This document shows, one piece after another, positions 18,535 to 28,827 of a stretch of 64,000 bases of DNA. The notes under the pieces were generated by a model. That model did not search any database and was not told where the DNA came from. It worked only from the letters and a program-made list of their open reading frames with translations. This DNA is from Cetobacterium somerae ATCC BAA-474 (GTDB taxonomy: Bacteria; Fusobacteriota; Fusobacteriia; Fusobacteriales; Fusobacteriaceae): NCBI RefSeq assembly GCF_000479045.1, contig NZ_KI518105.1, positions 35,687-99,686 on the forward strand, written 5' to 3'. Position 1 is the first letter of the stretch. Each line of letters starts with the position of its first letter. The position numbers were made by a program, and so were the translations under genes.

Positions 18535-20241
18535 TTATTGTAAGATGCCTAAGTGTAGATTGTAATAAAACCCTTTATTAGTAATTAATTCATCATGAGT
18601 TCCTGCTTCAACAATACCATCATCTGTTAAAACGACTATAGTATCAGCATTTTTAACAGTGGATAATCTGTGAGCAACAACTATAGTTGTACGGTTCTTA
18701 GAAAGTTCATCTAAAGATTCTTGAATAAGTTGTTCAGTTATATTGTCTAAAGCAGATGTAGCTTCGTCTAGTATTAAAATTGGTGGATTTTTTAAGAAGA
18801 TTCTTCCAATAGCAATTCTTTGCTTTTGACCACCAGAAAGTTTTACTCCTCTTTCTCCAACTTCAGTATTATAACCATCTGGTAATGTTTCAATGAAGTC
18901 ATGAATATTAGCTTTTTTAGCAGCTTCAATAATCTCTTCATCAGTGGCATCGGGCTTTCCAATAGTTAAATTCTCTTTGATACTTCCAGTGAAAAGAAAT
19001 GGATCTTGTTGAACTATTCCAATATTTTTTCTTAATGAATCAATTTTAAAATTATAGATACTTTGTGAATCAATTTTGATATCTCCACTATCTATATCAT
19101 AGAATCTAGGAATTAAATTACAAATAGTAGTTTTTCCACCACCAGAAGGTCCTACAAGAGCTAAAGTTTCACCAGCTTTTATGTTAAGGGAAAAATCTTT
19201 TAAAATATTTTTTTTATCATGACTAAAATAGATATTTTCAAATTTAATATTACCTCTAACATCTTTTAACTCTTTAGCACCTGCGGAATCCTTTTCAATA
19301 TCCTCGTCTAACATCTCTTTGAAACGTTTAAATCCACTCATACCATTTTGATACTGCTCAACAAAGCCAACAAGTCTTTTTATAGGTTGACTAAAAATTC
19401 TAATATATAAAAGATAAGCTAAAAAATCACCAAAATTAATTTTACCTTGATATGTAAAAATAGCTCCAAAAACTAATACAAGATAATCTAACATATCTGT
19501 AAGAAAAGTCATTCCTGAAACATATTCAGCCATAACTTTATATGCACCTTCACGAGCTGTCTTAAACTCCACATTACTTTTTTTAAATTTTTCTAATTCA
19601 TCATTTTTATTAACAAAAGCTTTAGAAACTCTAATTCCACTAATACTATTTTGTAAAGTTGAATTAATAGCTCCAATTTTTTCACGTGTTTGTAAAAACG
19701 CATCAGACATTCTTTGTCTTCTATTAATAGTGAACCAAACTATAAATGGAATAACTGAAAAAACTATAAGTGTTAGTGGGATATTGATATTTAAAAGAAG
19801 GAAAAAAGAACCAAAAATCATGATGACTGATATGAAAAGATCTTCAGGTCCATGGTGAGCAAGTTCAGAAACTTCTTGTAAATCATTTACAATTCGAGAC
19901 ATAATACTTCCAGTTTGAGTATTATCAAAATATTTAATTGGGAAATTTTGAAGTTTTGTGTAAACATCTTTTCTCATATCTCCTTGCATTCGAACACCTA
20001 CTACATGTCCCCAATAATTCATAAAGTAATTACAAATAAGTTTTATGATATATATCCCAAAAAGTGTAATTGCTAAAATTAAAATGCTTCGATAGTTTTT
20101 ATTAGGAATATAGTTATTTACAGCAACTCTACTTAGCATAGGATAGATTAAATCACAAACAGAAACGGTAATAGCCGCAAATAAATCTAGAAAAAATAGT
20201 TTTTTATAAGGTTTATAATAACTTATAAATTTTTTTATCAT
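18535..20241 (-). CDS. ABC exporter half-transporter (MsbA/MDR type)
   Basis: The 568-residue protein fuses a six-helix membrane domain (about 15-300) to a nucleotide-binding domain (about 325-565). Walker A is GPSGGGKTT, the signature is LSGGQKQRIAIGR, and Walker B is ILILDEATSALD. It would act as a homodimer or heterodimer exporting lipid, drug or peptide. It is the first gene of a two-gene unit with the family-5 binding protein. RBS GAGGGGG precedes the start. Confidence 0.92.
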   Translation of the reverse strand: MIKKFISYYKPYKKLFFLDLFAAITVSVCDLIYPMLSRVAVNNYIPNKNYRSILILAITLFGIYIIKLICNYFMNYWGHVVGVRMQGDMRKDVYTKLQNFPIKYFDNTQTGSIMSRIVNDLQEVSELAHHGPEDLFISVIMIFGSFFLLLNINIPLTLIVFSVIPFIVWFTINRRQRMSDAFLQTREKIGAINSTLQNSISGIRVSKAFVNKNDELEKFKKSNVEFKTAREGAYKVMAEYVSGMTFLTDMLDYLVLVFGAIFTYQGKINFGDFLAYLLYIRIFSQPIKRLVGFVEQYQNGMSGFKRFKEMLDEDIEKDSAGAKELKDVRGNIKFENIYFSHDKKNILKDFSLNIKAGETLALVGPSGGGKTTICNLIPRFYDIDSGDIKIDSQSIYNFKIDSLRKNIGIVQQDPFLFTGSIKENLTIGKPDATDEEIIEAAKKANIHDFIETLPDGYNTEVGERGVKLSGGQKQRIAIGRIFLKNPPILILDEATSALDNITEQLIQESLDELSKNRTTIVVAHRLSTVKNADTIVVLTDDGIVEAGTHDELITNKGFYYNLHLGILQ

Positions 20242-20401
20242 ACATGACCCCCTCGATGAGTTTTATTATAATTTTAAAAGAAAAAAAGTTAAAAGTCAAA
20301 GAATATTAAAACTCATAGAAAAATAAAATATAAAGAAAGAAAATATCTGAATTAAAAGTACAATATAGTGAATATTAGTTTGTGCTTTAGGAGGATTTTT
20401 T

Positions 20402-21280
20402 ATGGATAATATAGGATTAGTTTTAGAAGGTGGAGGGTTAAGAGGAGCTTATACATCTGGAATTTTAGATTATTTTTTATCTAAACAGTTGCATTTTAAA
20501 TATACAATTGGAGTTTCAGCAGGTGCAATTTATTCAGCATCTTATGCTTCGAGACAGAAAAGAAGAAATATTGATATTATTTTAAAATATTTAAATGATG
20601 AAAGATATATGGGATATAAATATTTAATAAAAAATGGAAGTTATATAAATGTAGATTTTGCATATAGAAAAATGACCTATGAGCTAGCACCTTTTGATTT
20701 TGAAACATTTTATAATTGTGATTTAGAATTTAAAGTGGGAGCATTTAATTGCATAAAAGGAAGAACAGAATTTTTTTCTAAAAAAGATTTTAAAGGAACA
20801 GATGATCTTTTAGAATCTCTAATTGCATCAGGAAGTTTACCATTTTTTTCTAAAGAGACAACAATAAATGAGAAGATATATTTAGATGGTGGAATAGCTT
20901 CACCAATTCCAATAGCTCAGTCAATATTAGATGGAAATAGTAAAAATGTTGTTATTTTAACAGAGGATGAAGGATATAAAAAAGAGCCTTTAAAATTACA
21001 GCCACTAATAAAATTGTATTATAGAAAATATCCTAAAGTAGCAGAAGCATTAATAAAACGTCATTTAGTTTATAATAGAACTTTAAAAGATATACAAGAG
21101 CTGGAAAATAAAGGAGATGTTTTTGTTTTTAGGCCTAGTGAGATAGTGGTCGTAGATAGATTAGAAAGAGATTTAAATAAAATTAAAGCCCTTTATAATT
21201 TAGGTTTAAAAGATGCAAAAGAAAATTATGAGAGATTATTAAATTGGATGAATAATAAAAATGAAGAGAGCCAAGAGTAG
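20402..21280 (+). CDS. Patatin-like phospholipase
   Basis: The 292-residue protein has the patatin oxyanion hole GGGLRGAY near 10-17, the nucleophile motif GVSAG with S39, and the catalytic Asp in LDGG (D162). It resembles the bacterial RssA/YjjU group of cytoplasmic lipid acyl hydrolases. It is a single gene with RBS AGGAGG, followed by a terminator that overlaps its stop codon. Confidence 0.93.
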   Translation: MDNIGLVLEGGGLRGAYTSGILDYFLSKQLHFKYTIGVSAGAIYSASYASRQKRRNIDIILKYLNDERYMGYKYLIKNGSYINVDFAYRKMTYELAPFDFETFYNCDLEFKVGAFNCIKGRTEFFSKKDFKGTDDLLESLIASGSLPFFSKETTINEKIYLDGGIASPIPIAQSILDGNSKNVVILTEDEGYKKEPLKLQPLIKLYYRKYPKVAEALIKRHLVYNRTLKDIQELENKGDVFVFRPSEIVVVDRLERDLNKIKALYNLGLKDAKENYERLLNWMNNKNEESQE

Positions 21281-21296
21281 GCTCTCTTCATTTTTA
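21262..21296. terminator. Bidirectional terminator
   Basis: GAAGAGAGCC (21263-21272) pairs with GGCTCTCTTC (21280-21289); T5 follows, and a complementary A-rich stretch precedes it for the convergent gene. Confidence 0.85.
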
Positions 21297-21303
21297 AATA
21301 TTA

Positions 21304-21741
21304 TTATTGTTTTGCAGGTGTTGTAGTAGGAGTAGCTTTCATCATCTCATACTGATTCTTCATCATTTCAGTCTGCATTTTAGCTCTAATCTCTCCAATC
21401 TCTTTATTAAGTTTTTCAACTTTATTCCAATCAACTTTGTCATCTAACATTGCTTTTTTTATATCTAGCTGTTTTTGCTCAATATCAATCATATTTTTTT
21501 GCATCTCAGGTGTTGCATACATCATATTACTTTTCATCATTTTTTTGTCACTTTTCCAACCAGGCATCTGTGTCATATTTTGCATCATATTATTGCATGT
21601 AGGACAATTATTATTTTGAGATTGCATCATAGGCATATCATTCATTGTATTTTGTTGAACATGATCTTGATGATTATCATGTGATGCAGCAAAAGTAAAA
21701 GCTGAAATAATAAAAGAACATACTAAAACATATTTTTTCAT
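21304..21741 (-). CDS. Met/His-rich periplasmic protein with a DWxKVE helix motif
   Basis: The 145-residue protein has a signal peptide (cleavage near FAA-SHD), a His-rich mature start (H21, H24, H27), a CPTC motif and about 25 methionines. The C-terminal helical part DKVDWNKVEKLNKEIGEI resembles the heavy-metal-sensor/Spy-ZraP type of periplasmic chaperone in layout. A copper or other soft-metal binding role is inferred from composition. The same helix motif occurs twice in the protein at 24728. RBS AGGAGG. Confidence 0.65.
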   Translation of the reverse strand: MKKYVLVCSFIISAFTFAASHDNHQDHVQQNTMNDMPMMQSQNNNCPTCNNMMQNMTQMPGWKSDKKMMKSNMMYATPEMQKNMIDIEQKQLDIKKAMLDDKVDWNKVEKLNKEIGEIRAKMQTEMMKNQYEMMKATPTTTPAKQ

Positions 21742-21821
21742 GAAAAAAACCTCCTAAATAATACATAATATAGTTATGTTCTATTATTAAAAATAACTTA
21801 AAGACTTCCTTTAAAATAGAG

Positions 21822-22958
21822 TTAAATTGCGTTATTTTCTTGAAGTAAATTTTTAAAGAATTCAACACCGTGTATTAAAGCTTCATTTTCAAAATCAAAT
21901 CGATTGTTATGAAGAGCACAAACATGTCCTTTTTCTTCATCTCTAATACCAACTAATGCCAATAATCCGGGAGTTCCATTTTGCGAATAAAAAGAGAAAT
22001 CTTCAGATCCACTTAAAGAGATATCAGTAAAAACTTTTTTATCTTTTAAAGCTTTTAGAGCTTTTTCAAAAAGATTAGAATCGTTAACCACTGGTGGATA
22101 AAAAGGTTGAAATTTCATATCAATTTTTACATCAAAAGCTAGTTCAAACCCTTTATTAATATGCTCCATTCTTTCTTGGATAAAAGGTATTAAAGATATA
22201 TTTTCAAGCCTAATAGTTCCAAGCATATTAACAGTTCCAGGAATAATATTTCTAACTGTACCAGCATGGAAAGCTCCAATTGTAAGTAAAAAATGCTCAT
22301 AAGATGGTATATTTCTAGATTTAATTGATTGATAGGCTTCTACTAATTTAGCTCCAATTAGTATTGAATCAATACCTTTATGAGGTTGAGCACCATGACA
22401 CCCTTTTCCAGTTAAAACAATATCTAAATTTATATTTTGAAGAGATACAAAACCAGATTTTACAGCGAACTCTCCAACTTTAATCTCAGGATATACATGT
22501 AAAGCGTATATAGCTTCTATATTTTTAGATTTGTAGTACTCATCAGCTACAATAAATCTAGCTCCACCAGCTCCCTCTTCACCAGCTTGAAATATAAAAA
22601 CTAAAGATTTTTTTAATTTTGTTCCTTTAGATATTAAAAGTTTAATCTCCTGAATAAAAGTTAAAAGCATGGCTGTATGTCCATCATGCCCACATGCGTG
22701 CATCATACCTGGAGTTTTAGATTTAAAAGGATTAGTGCTTTCTTCAGTTAATGGCAAAGCATCAATATCAGCTCTAAAAGCGATACATTGATCACTTTCA
22801 CCTGGAATAAAAGCAACAGTACTTGTTCCAACACAATGATACTCTATCTTTTCTTTATCTAAAACCTCTCTAATATACTCAGCAGTTTTAAATTCGTTTA
22901 ATGCTATTTCTGGTATCGTGTGTAGATAGTTTCGATGAGTATTTAAATTATTTAACAT
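21822..22958 (-). CDS. M20-family amidohydrolase
   Basis: The 378-residue enzyme matches the HipO/AbgB/N-acyl-amino-acid hydrolase group of M20 metallopeptidases. Metal-site motifs are AFRADIDALPL, MHACGHDGHTAMLL and FQAGEEGAGGARF, with a C-terminal SGSEDFSFY. It cleaves an acyl or aminobenzoyl group from an amino acid. It is divergent from an AbgT-type transporter gene 159 bases away, and the pair suggests uptake and hydrolysis of an N-acylated amino acid such as p-aminobenzoyl-glutamate. Confidence 0.9.
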   Translation of the reverse strand: MLNNLNTHRNYLHTIPEIALNEFKTAEYIREVLDKEKIEYHCVGTSTVAFIPGESDQCIAFRADIDALPLTEESTNPFKSKTPGMMHACGHDGHTAMLLTFIQEIKLLISKGTKLKKSLVFIFQAGEEGAGGARFIVADEYYKSKNIEAIYALHVYPEIKVGEFAVKSGFVSLQNINLDIVLTGKGCHGAQPHKGIDSILIGAKLVEAYQSIKSRNIPSYEHFLLTIGAFHAGTVRNIIPGTVNMLGTIRLENISLIPFIQERMEHINKGFELAFDVKIDMKFQPFYPPVVNDSNLFEKALKALKDKKVFTDISLSGSEDFSFYSQNGTPGLLALVGIRDEEKGHVCALHNNRFDFENEALIHGVEFFKNLLQENNAI

Positions 22959-23117
22959 ATAATCACTCCCCTAGAATTGTTACTTAAATTAATACCATAT
23001 TTTTTGTACTTTTGTCACATTTATTTTATCAATACTTTAGATACAAATAATATAATTGTGTTATCAGAACTCTTGAGGTACACTTGTCTAAATTAAATGA
23101 TAGTAGGAGGGGAGTTA

Positions 23118-24632
23118 ATGGGAAAAGTAAATGAAAGAAAAAAACATGGTATCTTAGATTGGATAGAAAAGGTTGGAAATAAAATTCCACATCCATTTAT
23201 GCTTTTTTTCTTTTTAAGTGTTTTTATTATTTTACTATCTTGGGGATTAAATTATTTAGACGTTGGTGTAATAGACCCTGTTAAAAATGAAGTTGTAAAA
23301 GTAAAAAATTTACTTTCTAGTGAGGGTATAAATTTTATGTTACAAAATACAATAAAGAATTTTACAGGATTTTCACCTCTAGGTTTAGTTTTAGTTATGA
23401 CTTTGGGAATTGGATTAGCTGAGCATGTTGGTTTAGTATCAGCTTTTATGAGAAATACTATTCTTAATAGTTCTCCAAAGGTTATTACGTTTATGATTAT
23501 GTTAATTGGTATTTGTGGAAATATAGCATCAGATGCAGCTATTGTTGTAGTTCCTGTAATATCAGCTTTTATATTCTGCTCTTTAGGAAAGCATCCTCTA
23601 GCTGGAATAGCTGTAGGTTATGCTGCAACAACAGCTGGTTTTAGTGCAAATCTAATTGTAGCAGGAACAGATGCTCTATTAGCTGGAATTTCAACAGAAG
23701 CTATGAAAATTGTAAATCCAAATATAACTGTTTCAGTTGTGGATAACTGGTATTTTATGGGAGTATCTACATTTTTATTAGCAATAGTAGGAACAGTTGT
23801 AACTGAGAAAATTATAGAACCTAGATTAGGAAAATATACAGGTAAAAAGATAATTGAAAGAGAGGCAGTTAATCAAGTAGAAAAAAAAGCACTAAAAAAA
23901 GCAGGAATCTATGTGAGTATGTATATTCTGTTTTTAGTAGCAATTGTTTATCCTAAAAATAGTTTTTTAAGAAATCCAACAACAGGTTCTCTTTTAAATT
24001 CACCACTATTAAATGCAATAATTCCACTATTATTGATACTTTTTCTAATAGCAGGAATAACTTATGGAAAGGGCGTTGGAAAGATAAAAGATATGTCAGA
24101 TATTCCTAAATACATGACTTTAGGAATAAAAGATATGTCTAGTTATATTGTTTTAGTTTTTATGATTGGTCAATTTATAGCATATTTTAACTGGAGTAAA
24201 CTTGGATTTGTTTTAGCTGTAGAGGGTGCAGATTTACTAAAAAATCTTAACTTAAGAGGAATACCTTTATTTGTGATGTTTATATTACTTTCGGCATTTA
24301 TAAATCTTTTTATTGGAAGTGGATCAGCTAAATGGGCTTTATTAGCTCCAATATTTATACCTATGTTTTATATGTTAGGTTATAATCCTGCTTTAACTCA
24401 GATGCTTTATAGAATAGGTGACTCTACAACTAATGTAATATCACCTCTATTTCCATATATGCCAATAGTTCTTGGTTTAGCTCAGGAGTATGAAGAGGAC
24501 TCAGGAGTAGGAACTGTGATATCTTTGATGCTTCCATATACTATAGCTATGTTAATAATGTGGATTATTATGGCTATTATTTGGATATACTTGGGGATAC
24601 CATTAGGACCAGGTGCTCCAATAGATATTTAA
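23118..24632 (+). CDS. AbgT-family transporter
   Basis: The 504-residue membrane protein has many hydrophobic helices and AbgT-family features such as HPFMLFFFLSV, GICGNIASDAAIVVVP and GSGSAKWALLAPIFIPM. AbgT transports p-aminobenzoyl-glutamate in E. coli, and related proteins export sulphonamides. I chose ATG 23118, preceded by AGGAGGGGAG; an ATG at 23097 lies upstream of that site. Its neighbour is the divergent M20 amidohydrolase, as with abgABT. Confidence 0.92.
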   Translation: MGKVNERKKHGILDWIEKVGNKIPHPFMLFFFLSVFIILLSWGLNYLDVGVIDPVKNEVVKVKNLLSSEGINFMLQNTIKNFTGFSPLGLVLVMTLGIGLAEHVGLVSAFMRNTILNSSPKVITFMIMLIGICGNIASDAAIVVVPVISAFIFCSLGKHPLAGIAVGYAATTAGFSANLIVAGTDALLAGISTEAMKIVNPNITVSVVDNWYFMGVSTFLLAIVGTVVTEKIIEPRLGKYTGKKIIEREAVNQVEKKALKKAGIYVSMYILFLVAIVYPKNSFLRNPTTGSLLNSPLLNAIIPLLLILFLIAGITYGKGVGKIKDMSDIPKYMTLGIKDMSSYIVLVFMIGQFIAYFNWSKLGFVLAVEGADLLKNLNLRGIPLFVMFILLSAFINLFIGSGSAKWALLAPIFIPMFYMLGYNPALTQMLYRIGDSTTNVISPLFPYMPIVLGLAQEYEEDSGVGTVISLMLPYTIAMLIMWIIMAIIWIYLGIPLGPGAPIDI

Positions 24633-24727
24633 ATAAATTTGTAAAAATTATATTAATTTCAAAGAATTTAACTTCTCTTTTGGTAGTATATAACAAAGAT
24701 TATATAAAATTAAAAGGAGATAAAAAG

Positions 24728-25369
24728 ATGAAAATTATTTTAATTGTCTTATCTATGATGTTATCAATTACATCTTTTTCTGCAGAGGAAACAAATAATT
24801 TAAATACGAATGCTCCAACAATTGAAAATGTATCAGTATCTAATATGGCCAACGAACAGTTTATTCAAAATGTTATGGGAAATCTAGGAGATGACTCGGA
24901 GAATATGGAGAAAATGAATGAGATTGGTGAATTAGTGGATGCTGAAGTTCAAAAGGAAAAACCAGACTGGACTAAAGTTGAAGATTTGTATAATGAATTA
25001 TCAATGTATACGAATAAAATGGCAGTAAATATGATGAGAACCCTAAAAGAGGGTGGACTTGATAAAAGTGAACCAAATTTTGAAGAGGAAATAAATAACG
25101 AATTAATGTCAGATATGGTTTTAGATGATGATGTATCATCAAATTCTATGGATGAAAAAGAGGTTATGAAAGCCATAAAAAAAGGGATGTCAGATAGAGA
25201 GCTTGAAAGAATGGAATACTTGAGTTCTAAAATAGCAAAAGAGATAGAGAGACCAAAACCAGATTGGGATCAGGTAGAAAAAGATTATAATGAGTTATCT
25301 AAATATACAAATAAAGTGACGGTTATAATAATGAAAGTAGAAAAAGATAAAAATGGAGCTCAGAAGTAG
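24728..25369 (+). CDS. Exported protein with two DWxxVE repeats
   Basis: The 213-residue protein is not assigned to a known family. It has a signal peptide (cleavage near SFSA-EE). Two similar segments follow: IGELVDAEVQ...KPDWTKVEDLYNELSMYTNK at about 60-100 and LSSKIAKEIE...KPDWDQVEKDYNELSKYTNK at about 165-205. These look like an internal duplication of a helical hairpin, related to the motif of the protein at 21304. ATG 24728 has RBS AAAGGAGA; longer in-frame starts upstream run through the previous gene. Confidence 0.7.
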   Translation: MKIILIVLSMMLSITSFSAEETNNLNTNAPTIENVSVSNMANEQFIQNVMGNLGDDSENMEKMNEIGELVDAEVQKEKPDWTKVEDLYNELSMYTNKMAVNMMRTLKEGGLDKSEPNFEEEINNELMSDMVLDDDVSSNSMDEKEVMKAIKKGMSDRELERMEYLSSKIAKEIERPKPDWDQVEKDYNELSKYTNKVTVIIMKVEKDKNGAQK

Positions 25370-25383
25370 CTCCATTTTTTTAT
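25350..25383. terminator. Bidirectional terminator
   Basis: AAATGGAGCT and AGCTCCATTT flank a short loop, with T7 downstream and an A-rich run upstream. The stop codon of the plus gene is inside it. Confidence 0.85.
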
Positions 25384-25394
25384 TATTAAACTAT

Positions 25395-26213
25395 TTAACC
25401 TAATGCCACATCTAAAAACATCATTATAGCAAAACCAAACATAACTCCGATAGTTCCTGAATCATCATGACGAATCTCTTTAGCAGTTGGAATAAGTTCT
25501 TCTGCTACAACGTATATCATAGCACCAGCAGCAAAAGCAAGCGCATAAGGAAGTAAAAAAGTCATTTTAATAACAAAAATAGCACCGATAACACCAGCTA
25601 TTGGTTCAACAATACCAGAAGCCTGTCCATAGAAGAAGGCTTTTCTTCTACTCATTCCATCTCTTCTTAAAGGAATAGAAACAGCGGCTCCTTCTGGAAA
25701 GTTTTGAAGACCTATACCAATAGCTAAAGCTATTGCAGAAACCAGTGTAGATGAAGATTCCGGTCCAGTTACAGCTAAAGCACCAAAAGCGACACCAACA
25801 GCTAATCCTTCAGGAATATTGTGAAGAGTTATAGCTAAAACTAAAAGAATACTTCTTCTCCATTTTGTAGAAATTCCTTCTGCATTTGATATAGGTTGAT
25901 TTTGATGAAGATGAGGTAAAAATTTATCAATAGACCAAAGAAAAATACCACCAAAAAGAAAACCTATAACAGCTGGTTTCCATCCAGGTAAACCTATATT
26001 TTCTGCTAATTCAATGGCAGGATTCAATAGTGACCAAAAAGAAGCTGCAATCATAACACCAGAAGCGAATCCGAGCATTCCATTTAATACTTTTTGATTT
26101 ATAGTCTTAAAGAAAAATACCATAGCAGCTCCAAGCATTGTTACAAAATATGTAAATAAAGTGGCCAAAAGAGCCTGTAAAACAGGATCTAAATTTTTTA
26201 AAAAATCATACAT
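25395..26213 (-). CDS. ZIP-family divalent metal transporter
   Basis: The 272-residue protein has about eight membrane helices and the two ZIP metal-site helices [14 protein letters not shown] and [14 protein letters not shown], with Asn, His and Glu ligands as in ZupT. It would import zinc, iron or another divalent metal across the inner membrane. The His-containing loop HLHQNQ lies between the helices. It is divergent from the DUF305 gene at 26354, and RBS GAGGAGG is clear. Confidence 0.93.
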   Translation of the reverse strand: MYDFLKNLDPVLQALLATLFTYFVTMLGAAMVFFFKTINQKVLNGMLGFASGVMIAASFWSLLNPAIELAENIGLPGWKPAVIGFLFGGIFLWSIDKFLPHLHQNQPISNAEGISTKWRRSILLVLAITLHNIPEGLAVGVAFGALAVTGPESSSTLVSAIALAIGIGLQNFPEGAAVSIPLRRDGMSRRKAFFYGQASGIVEPIAGVIGAIFVIKMTFLLPYALAFAAGAMIYVVAEELIPTAKEIRHDDSGTIGVMFGFAIMMFLDVALG

Positions 26214-26353
26214 AAAAAATCCTCCTCAGTTGTTTAATGTAGTACTTAACTTACTTTTACAAGTTTATTATAAAAATCCTTTAAAATTAAAAAGGAATTA
26301 CCTAGGTTTCATTTAATAATAAATCACAGACTTTAATACAAGGAGGTTTGAAA

Positions 26354-27076
26354 ATGGATTTTAAAAATATAAATATAATGGTAGGAATTGCAGCTTTGTT
26401 TTCAACAGTTTCTTTAAATTCGTACAGTAATGACTTAAATGACAGCCATCTACAAAAGATGTTAAACTATGAGATAAAATCAGATAGTAAAATATATACA
26501 GTACTTACACCTTTAAAGGATGTTATTCCACAAAACTTAAAAGGGTTTAAGGAGTATGATGAATATGCTCATAGCCTCATGATGTCAAATAGTTCACAAC
26601 TGTTTTTAACAAAAGACGTTGGAAATAATTTTGTAATATATATGATACCTCATCATGAAGCTGCAATAATATCAAGTATAGGTGTTTTGAAGTATACTCA
26701 AAATACAGAAGTTAAAAATTTAGCTGATAGAATAGTTCGTGCTCAAGAAAAAGAGGTTGAGTTTATGCAAAAACTATTAGAATCAGGAGAGTTAAGAGGA
26801 AATGATAATGAAAAGTTTCTTCCTAAAATGAAGAAGATAATGATTAAAATGATGAAAAGTATGAAATCTTATGATGGACAAGCAAATAATGCTGAAGAGA
26901 TAACAAAAAGCTATTTACAAAATATGATTATTCATCATGAAGGAGCTGTAAGTATGGCTAAAGAGTATTTGAAGTTTGGAAAAAATAAAGAACTGATAAA
27001 AATGTCCAATGGAATTATTTTGAGCCAAGATGAAGAGATAAAAGAGATGAAACAGATATTAAAAAAGGCAAATTAA
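26354..27076 (+). CDS. DUF305 (CopM-like) exported protein
   Basis: The 240-residue protein has a signal-like N-terminus and two ferritin-like DUF305 motifs, YMIPHHEAAI near 99 and NMIIHHEGAVSMAKEYL near 195. DUF305 proteins include the copper-binding CopM of cyanobacteria. ATG 26354, seven bases after AGGAGG, is preferred to the TTG at 26348. Together with the ZIP transporter, the Met/His-rich proteins and the CuA-like cupredoxin at 43595, it suggests attention to copper or another metal in the periplasm. Confidence 0.85.
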   Translation: MDFKNINIMVGIAALFSTVSLNSYSNDLNDSHLQKMLNYEIKSDSKIYTVLTPLKDVIPQNLKGFKEYDEYAHSLMMSNSSQLFLTKDVGNNFVIYMIPHHEAAIISSIGVLKYTQNTEVKNLADRIVRAQEKEVEFMQKLLESGELRGNDNEKFLPKMKKIMIKMMKSMKSYDGQANNAEEITKSYLQNMIIHHEGAVSMAKEYLKFGKNKELIKMSNGIILSQDEEIKEMKQILKKAN

Positions 27077-27093
27077 ACATTTGCCTTTTTTTT
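27061..27093. terminator. Bidirectional terminator
   Basis: AAAAAAGGCAAA and TTTGCCTTTTTT flank a seven-base loop. The stop codon of the DUF305 gene lies in the loop. Confidence 0.85.
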
Positions 27094-27098
27094 AATTA

Positions 27099-28751
27099 TT
27101 AAAAATTTTTTAAATCATCTTGTACATTACTAATTGTTCCTAAATTAAAGTTATCAATTAGAACTTGAAGAACATTAGAACTTAAAAATGCAGGAATAGT
27201 AGGACCTACATGAATATTTTTAAATCCAAGATATAGTAAAGATAGGAGAACCAAAACAGCTTTTTGCTCATACCATGCAATATTAAATACTATTGGTAAA
27301 TCATTTATATCATCTAACTCAAAAACATCTTTTAATTTGAGTGCAATAACAGCTAGAGAATAACAGTCATTACATTGCCCAGCATCTAAAACTCTAGGGA
27401 TACCACCAATATCTCCTAAGTCTAATTTATTATATCTGTATTTAGCACAACCTGCTGTAAGTATTACAGAATCTTTAGGTAGAGCTAAAGCAAATTCAGT
27501 ATAATATTTTCTGTCTTGCATTCTAGCGTCACAACCACCCATGACATAGAATTTTTTTATTGCTCCAGATTTAACAGCATCAACAATTTTATCAGCTAAA
27601 GCTAAAACTTGATTATGAGCAAAACCAGCAATAATTTCACCATGTTCAATTTCAACAGGCGGTTTACATGCTTTTGCCTTTTCAATAATTTCACTAAAAT
27701 CTTTAAATCCATCTTCATCAGCAAGAATATGTTCACATCCTTCCATACCAGCAGAGTTTGTAGTATAAACTCTTTCAAGATATTCAGCTAGAGTTCCTCT
27801 AGGAGGTACTAAACAGTTACTTGTAAATAAAACAGGACCATTAAAATCAACAAATTCTTTTGTTTGATGCCACCAAGACCCACCGTAGTTACCTACAAGG
27901 TTATCATATTTTTTAAAAAATGGATATGCATGACCAGGAAGCATTTCAGAGTGAGTGTAAACATCAACACCAGTACCTTTAGTTTGCTCTAAAAGCATTT
28001 CTAAATCTTTTAGATCATGTCCAGATATTAAGATTCCAGGCTTATTTCTAACTCCAATATTGATTTTAGTTATTTCAGGATGTCCATATGATGTTGTGTT
28101 AGCTTTATCTAAAAGAGCCATAGCATCAACACCCACTTTACCAACATTTAAAACCATTTGAACTAATGCTTCAATAGATAAAGAATCATCATCGACATTA
28201 GCTAGTGTTTCTTCGATAAATCTATATATAGAAACATCCTCATATCCTAAATTAAAAGCATGCTCAACATAAGCACACATTCCTTTTAATCCATATATGA
28301 TAGTTTCTCTTAAAGAACGAATATCTTCATTTTTAGTTCTCAATACACCAACTTTTTCAGCATAATCTAAAAGTGAATCATCTGAGCTAAGATCAGTTGG
28401 GCAATTGATATATTTTGCATATTTTTCAGGAACAGAGATTTTATTATTTAAAAGCTCTATTTCTAAAGCAGTTCTGTAAGCTTCTCCAGTTTCAATCTCC
28501 CTTATAATAGCTTCATCGTGAAAGTTAGCATTGGTAATTGTAACAAAAAGAGCATTTACAACCCATCGGTGCAAGTCGTTAGTTATAGGAATTTTATCAT
28601 TTAAAAGTTCAATATAAGCAGAAACAGTTTTAGCCATATGTATTAATAAATCTTGTAAATTAGCAGTTTCAGAGGCTTTACCACAAACCCCTCTAACAGT
28701 ACATCCTTTATTCATAGCAGTTTCTTGACATTGAAAACAAAACATAGACAT
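27099..28751 (-). CDS. hcp: Hydroxylamine reductase / hybrid cluster protein Hcp
   Basis: Hcp is an anaerobic nitrosative-stress enzyme with a 4Fe-4S and a hybrid Fe-S-O cluster. The 550-residue protein starts [17 protein letters not shown]; the N-terminal Cys spacing C5-x2-C8-x8-C17-x5-C23 is class I-like. Hybrid-cluster residues appear in [29 protein letters not shown] and [11 protein letters not shown]. The start at 28751 has AGGAGG six bases upstream on the minus strand; the longer open frame beyond it crosses the rubredoxin gene and is not coding. Rubredoxin lies just upstream and may be its electron donor. Confidence 0.96.
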   Translation of the reverse strand: MSMFCFQCQETAMNKGCTVRGVCGKASETANLQDLLIHMAKTVSAYIELLNDKIPITNDLHRWVVNALFVTITNANFHDEAIIREIETGEAYRTALEIELLNNKISVPEKYAKYINCPTDLSSDDSLLDYAEKVGVLRTKNEDIRSLRETIIYGLKGMCAYVEHAFNLGYEDVSIYRFIEETLANVDDDSLSIEALVQMVLNVGKVGVDAMALLDKANTTSYGHPEITKINIGVRNKPGILISGHDLKDLEMLLEQTKGTGVDVYTHSEMLPGHAYPFFKKYDNLVGNYGGSWWHQTKEFVDFNGPVLFTSNCLVPPRGTLAEYLERVYTTNSAGMEGCEHILADEDGFKDFSEIIEKAKACKPPVEIEHGEIIAGFAHNQVLALADKIVDAVKSGAIKKFYVMGGCDARMQDRKYYTEFALALPKDSVILTAGCAKYRYNKLDLGDIGGIPRVLDAGQCNDCYSLAVIALKLKDVFELDDINDLPIVFNIAWYEQKAVLVLLSLLYLGFKNIHVGPTIPAFLSSNVLQVLIDNFNLGTISNVQDDLKNF

Positions 28752-28785
28752 AGACAACCTCCTAAATTTTTTTATATTTTTAAAA

Positions 28786-28822
28786 GTAAAAAAAACTGAG
28801 GTATTAAAAAGTACCCCAGTAA
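28786..28822 (-). terminator. Terminator/attenuator between rubredoxin and hcp
   Basis: On the minus strand ACTGGGGTA pairs with TACCTCAGT (forward 28795-28820) and is followed by T8. It lies between the rubredoxin stop and the hcp RBS, so hcp may be expressed by partial read-through. Confidence 0.75.
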
Positions 28823-28827
28823 AAAAA

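Noticed and set aside
24560..24727. Longer start for the exported protein at 24728
   Set aside because: It overlaps the AbgT gene and would bury the signal peptide; AAAGGAGA supports 24728.
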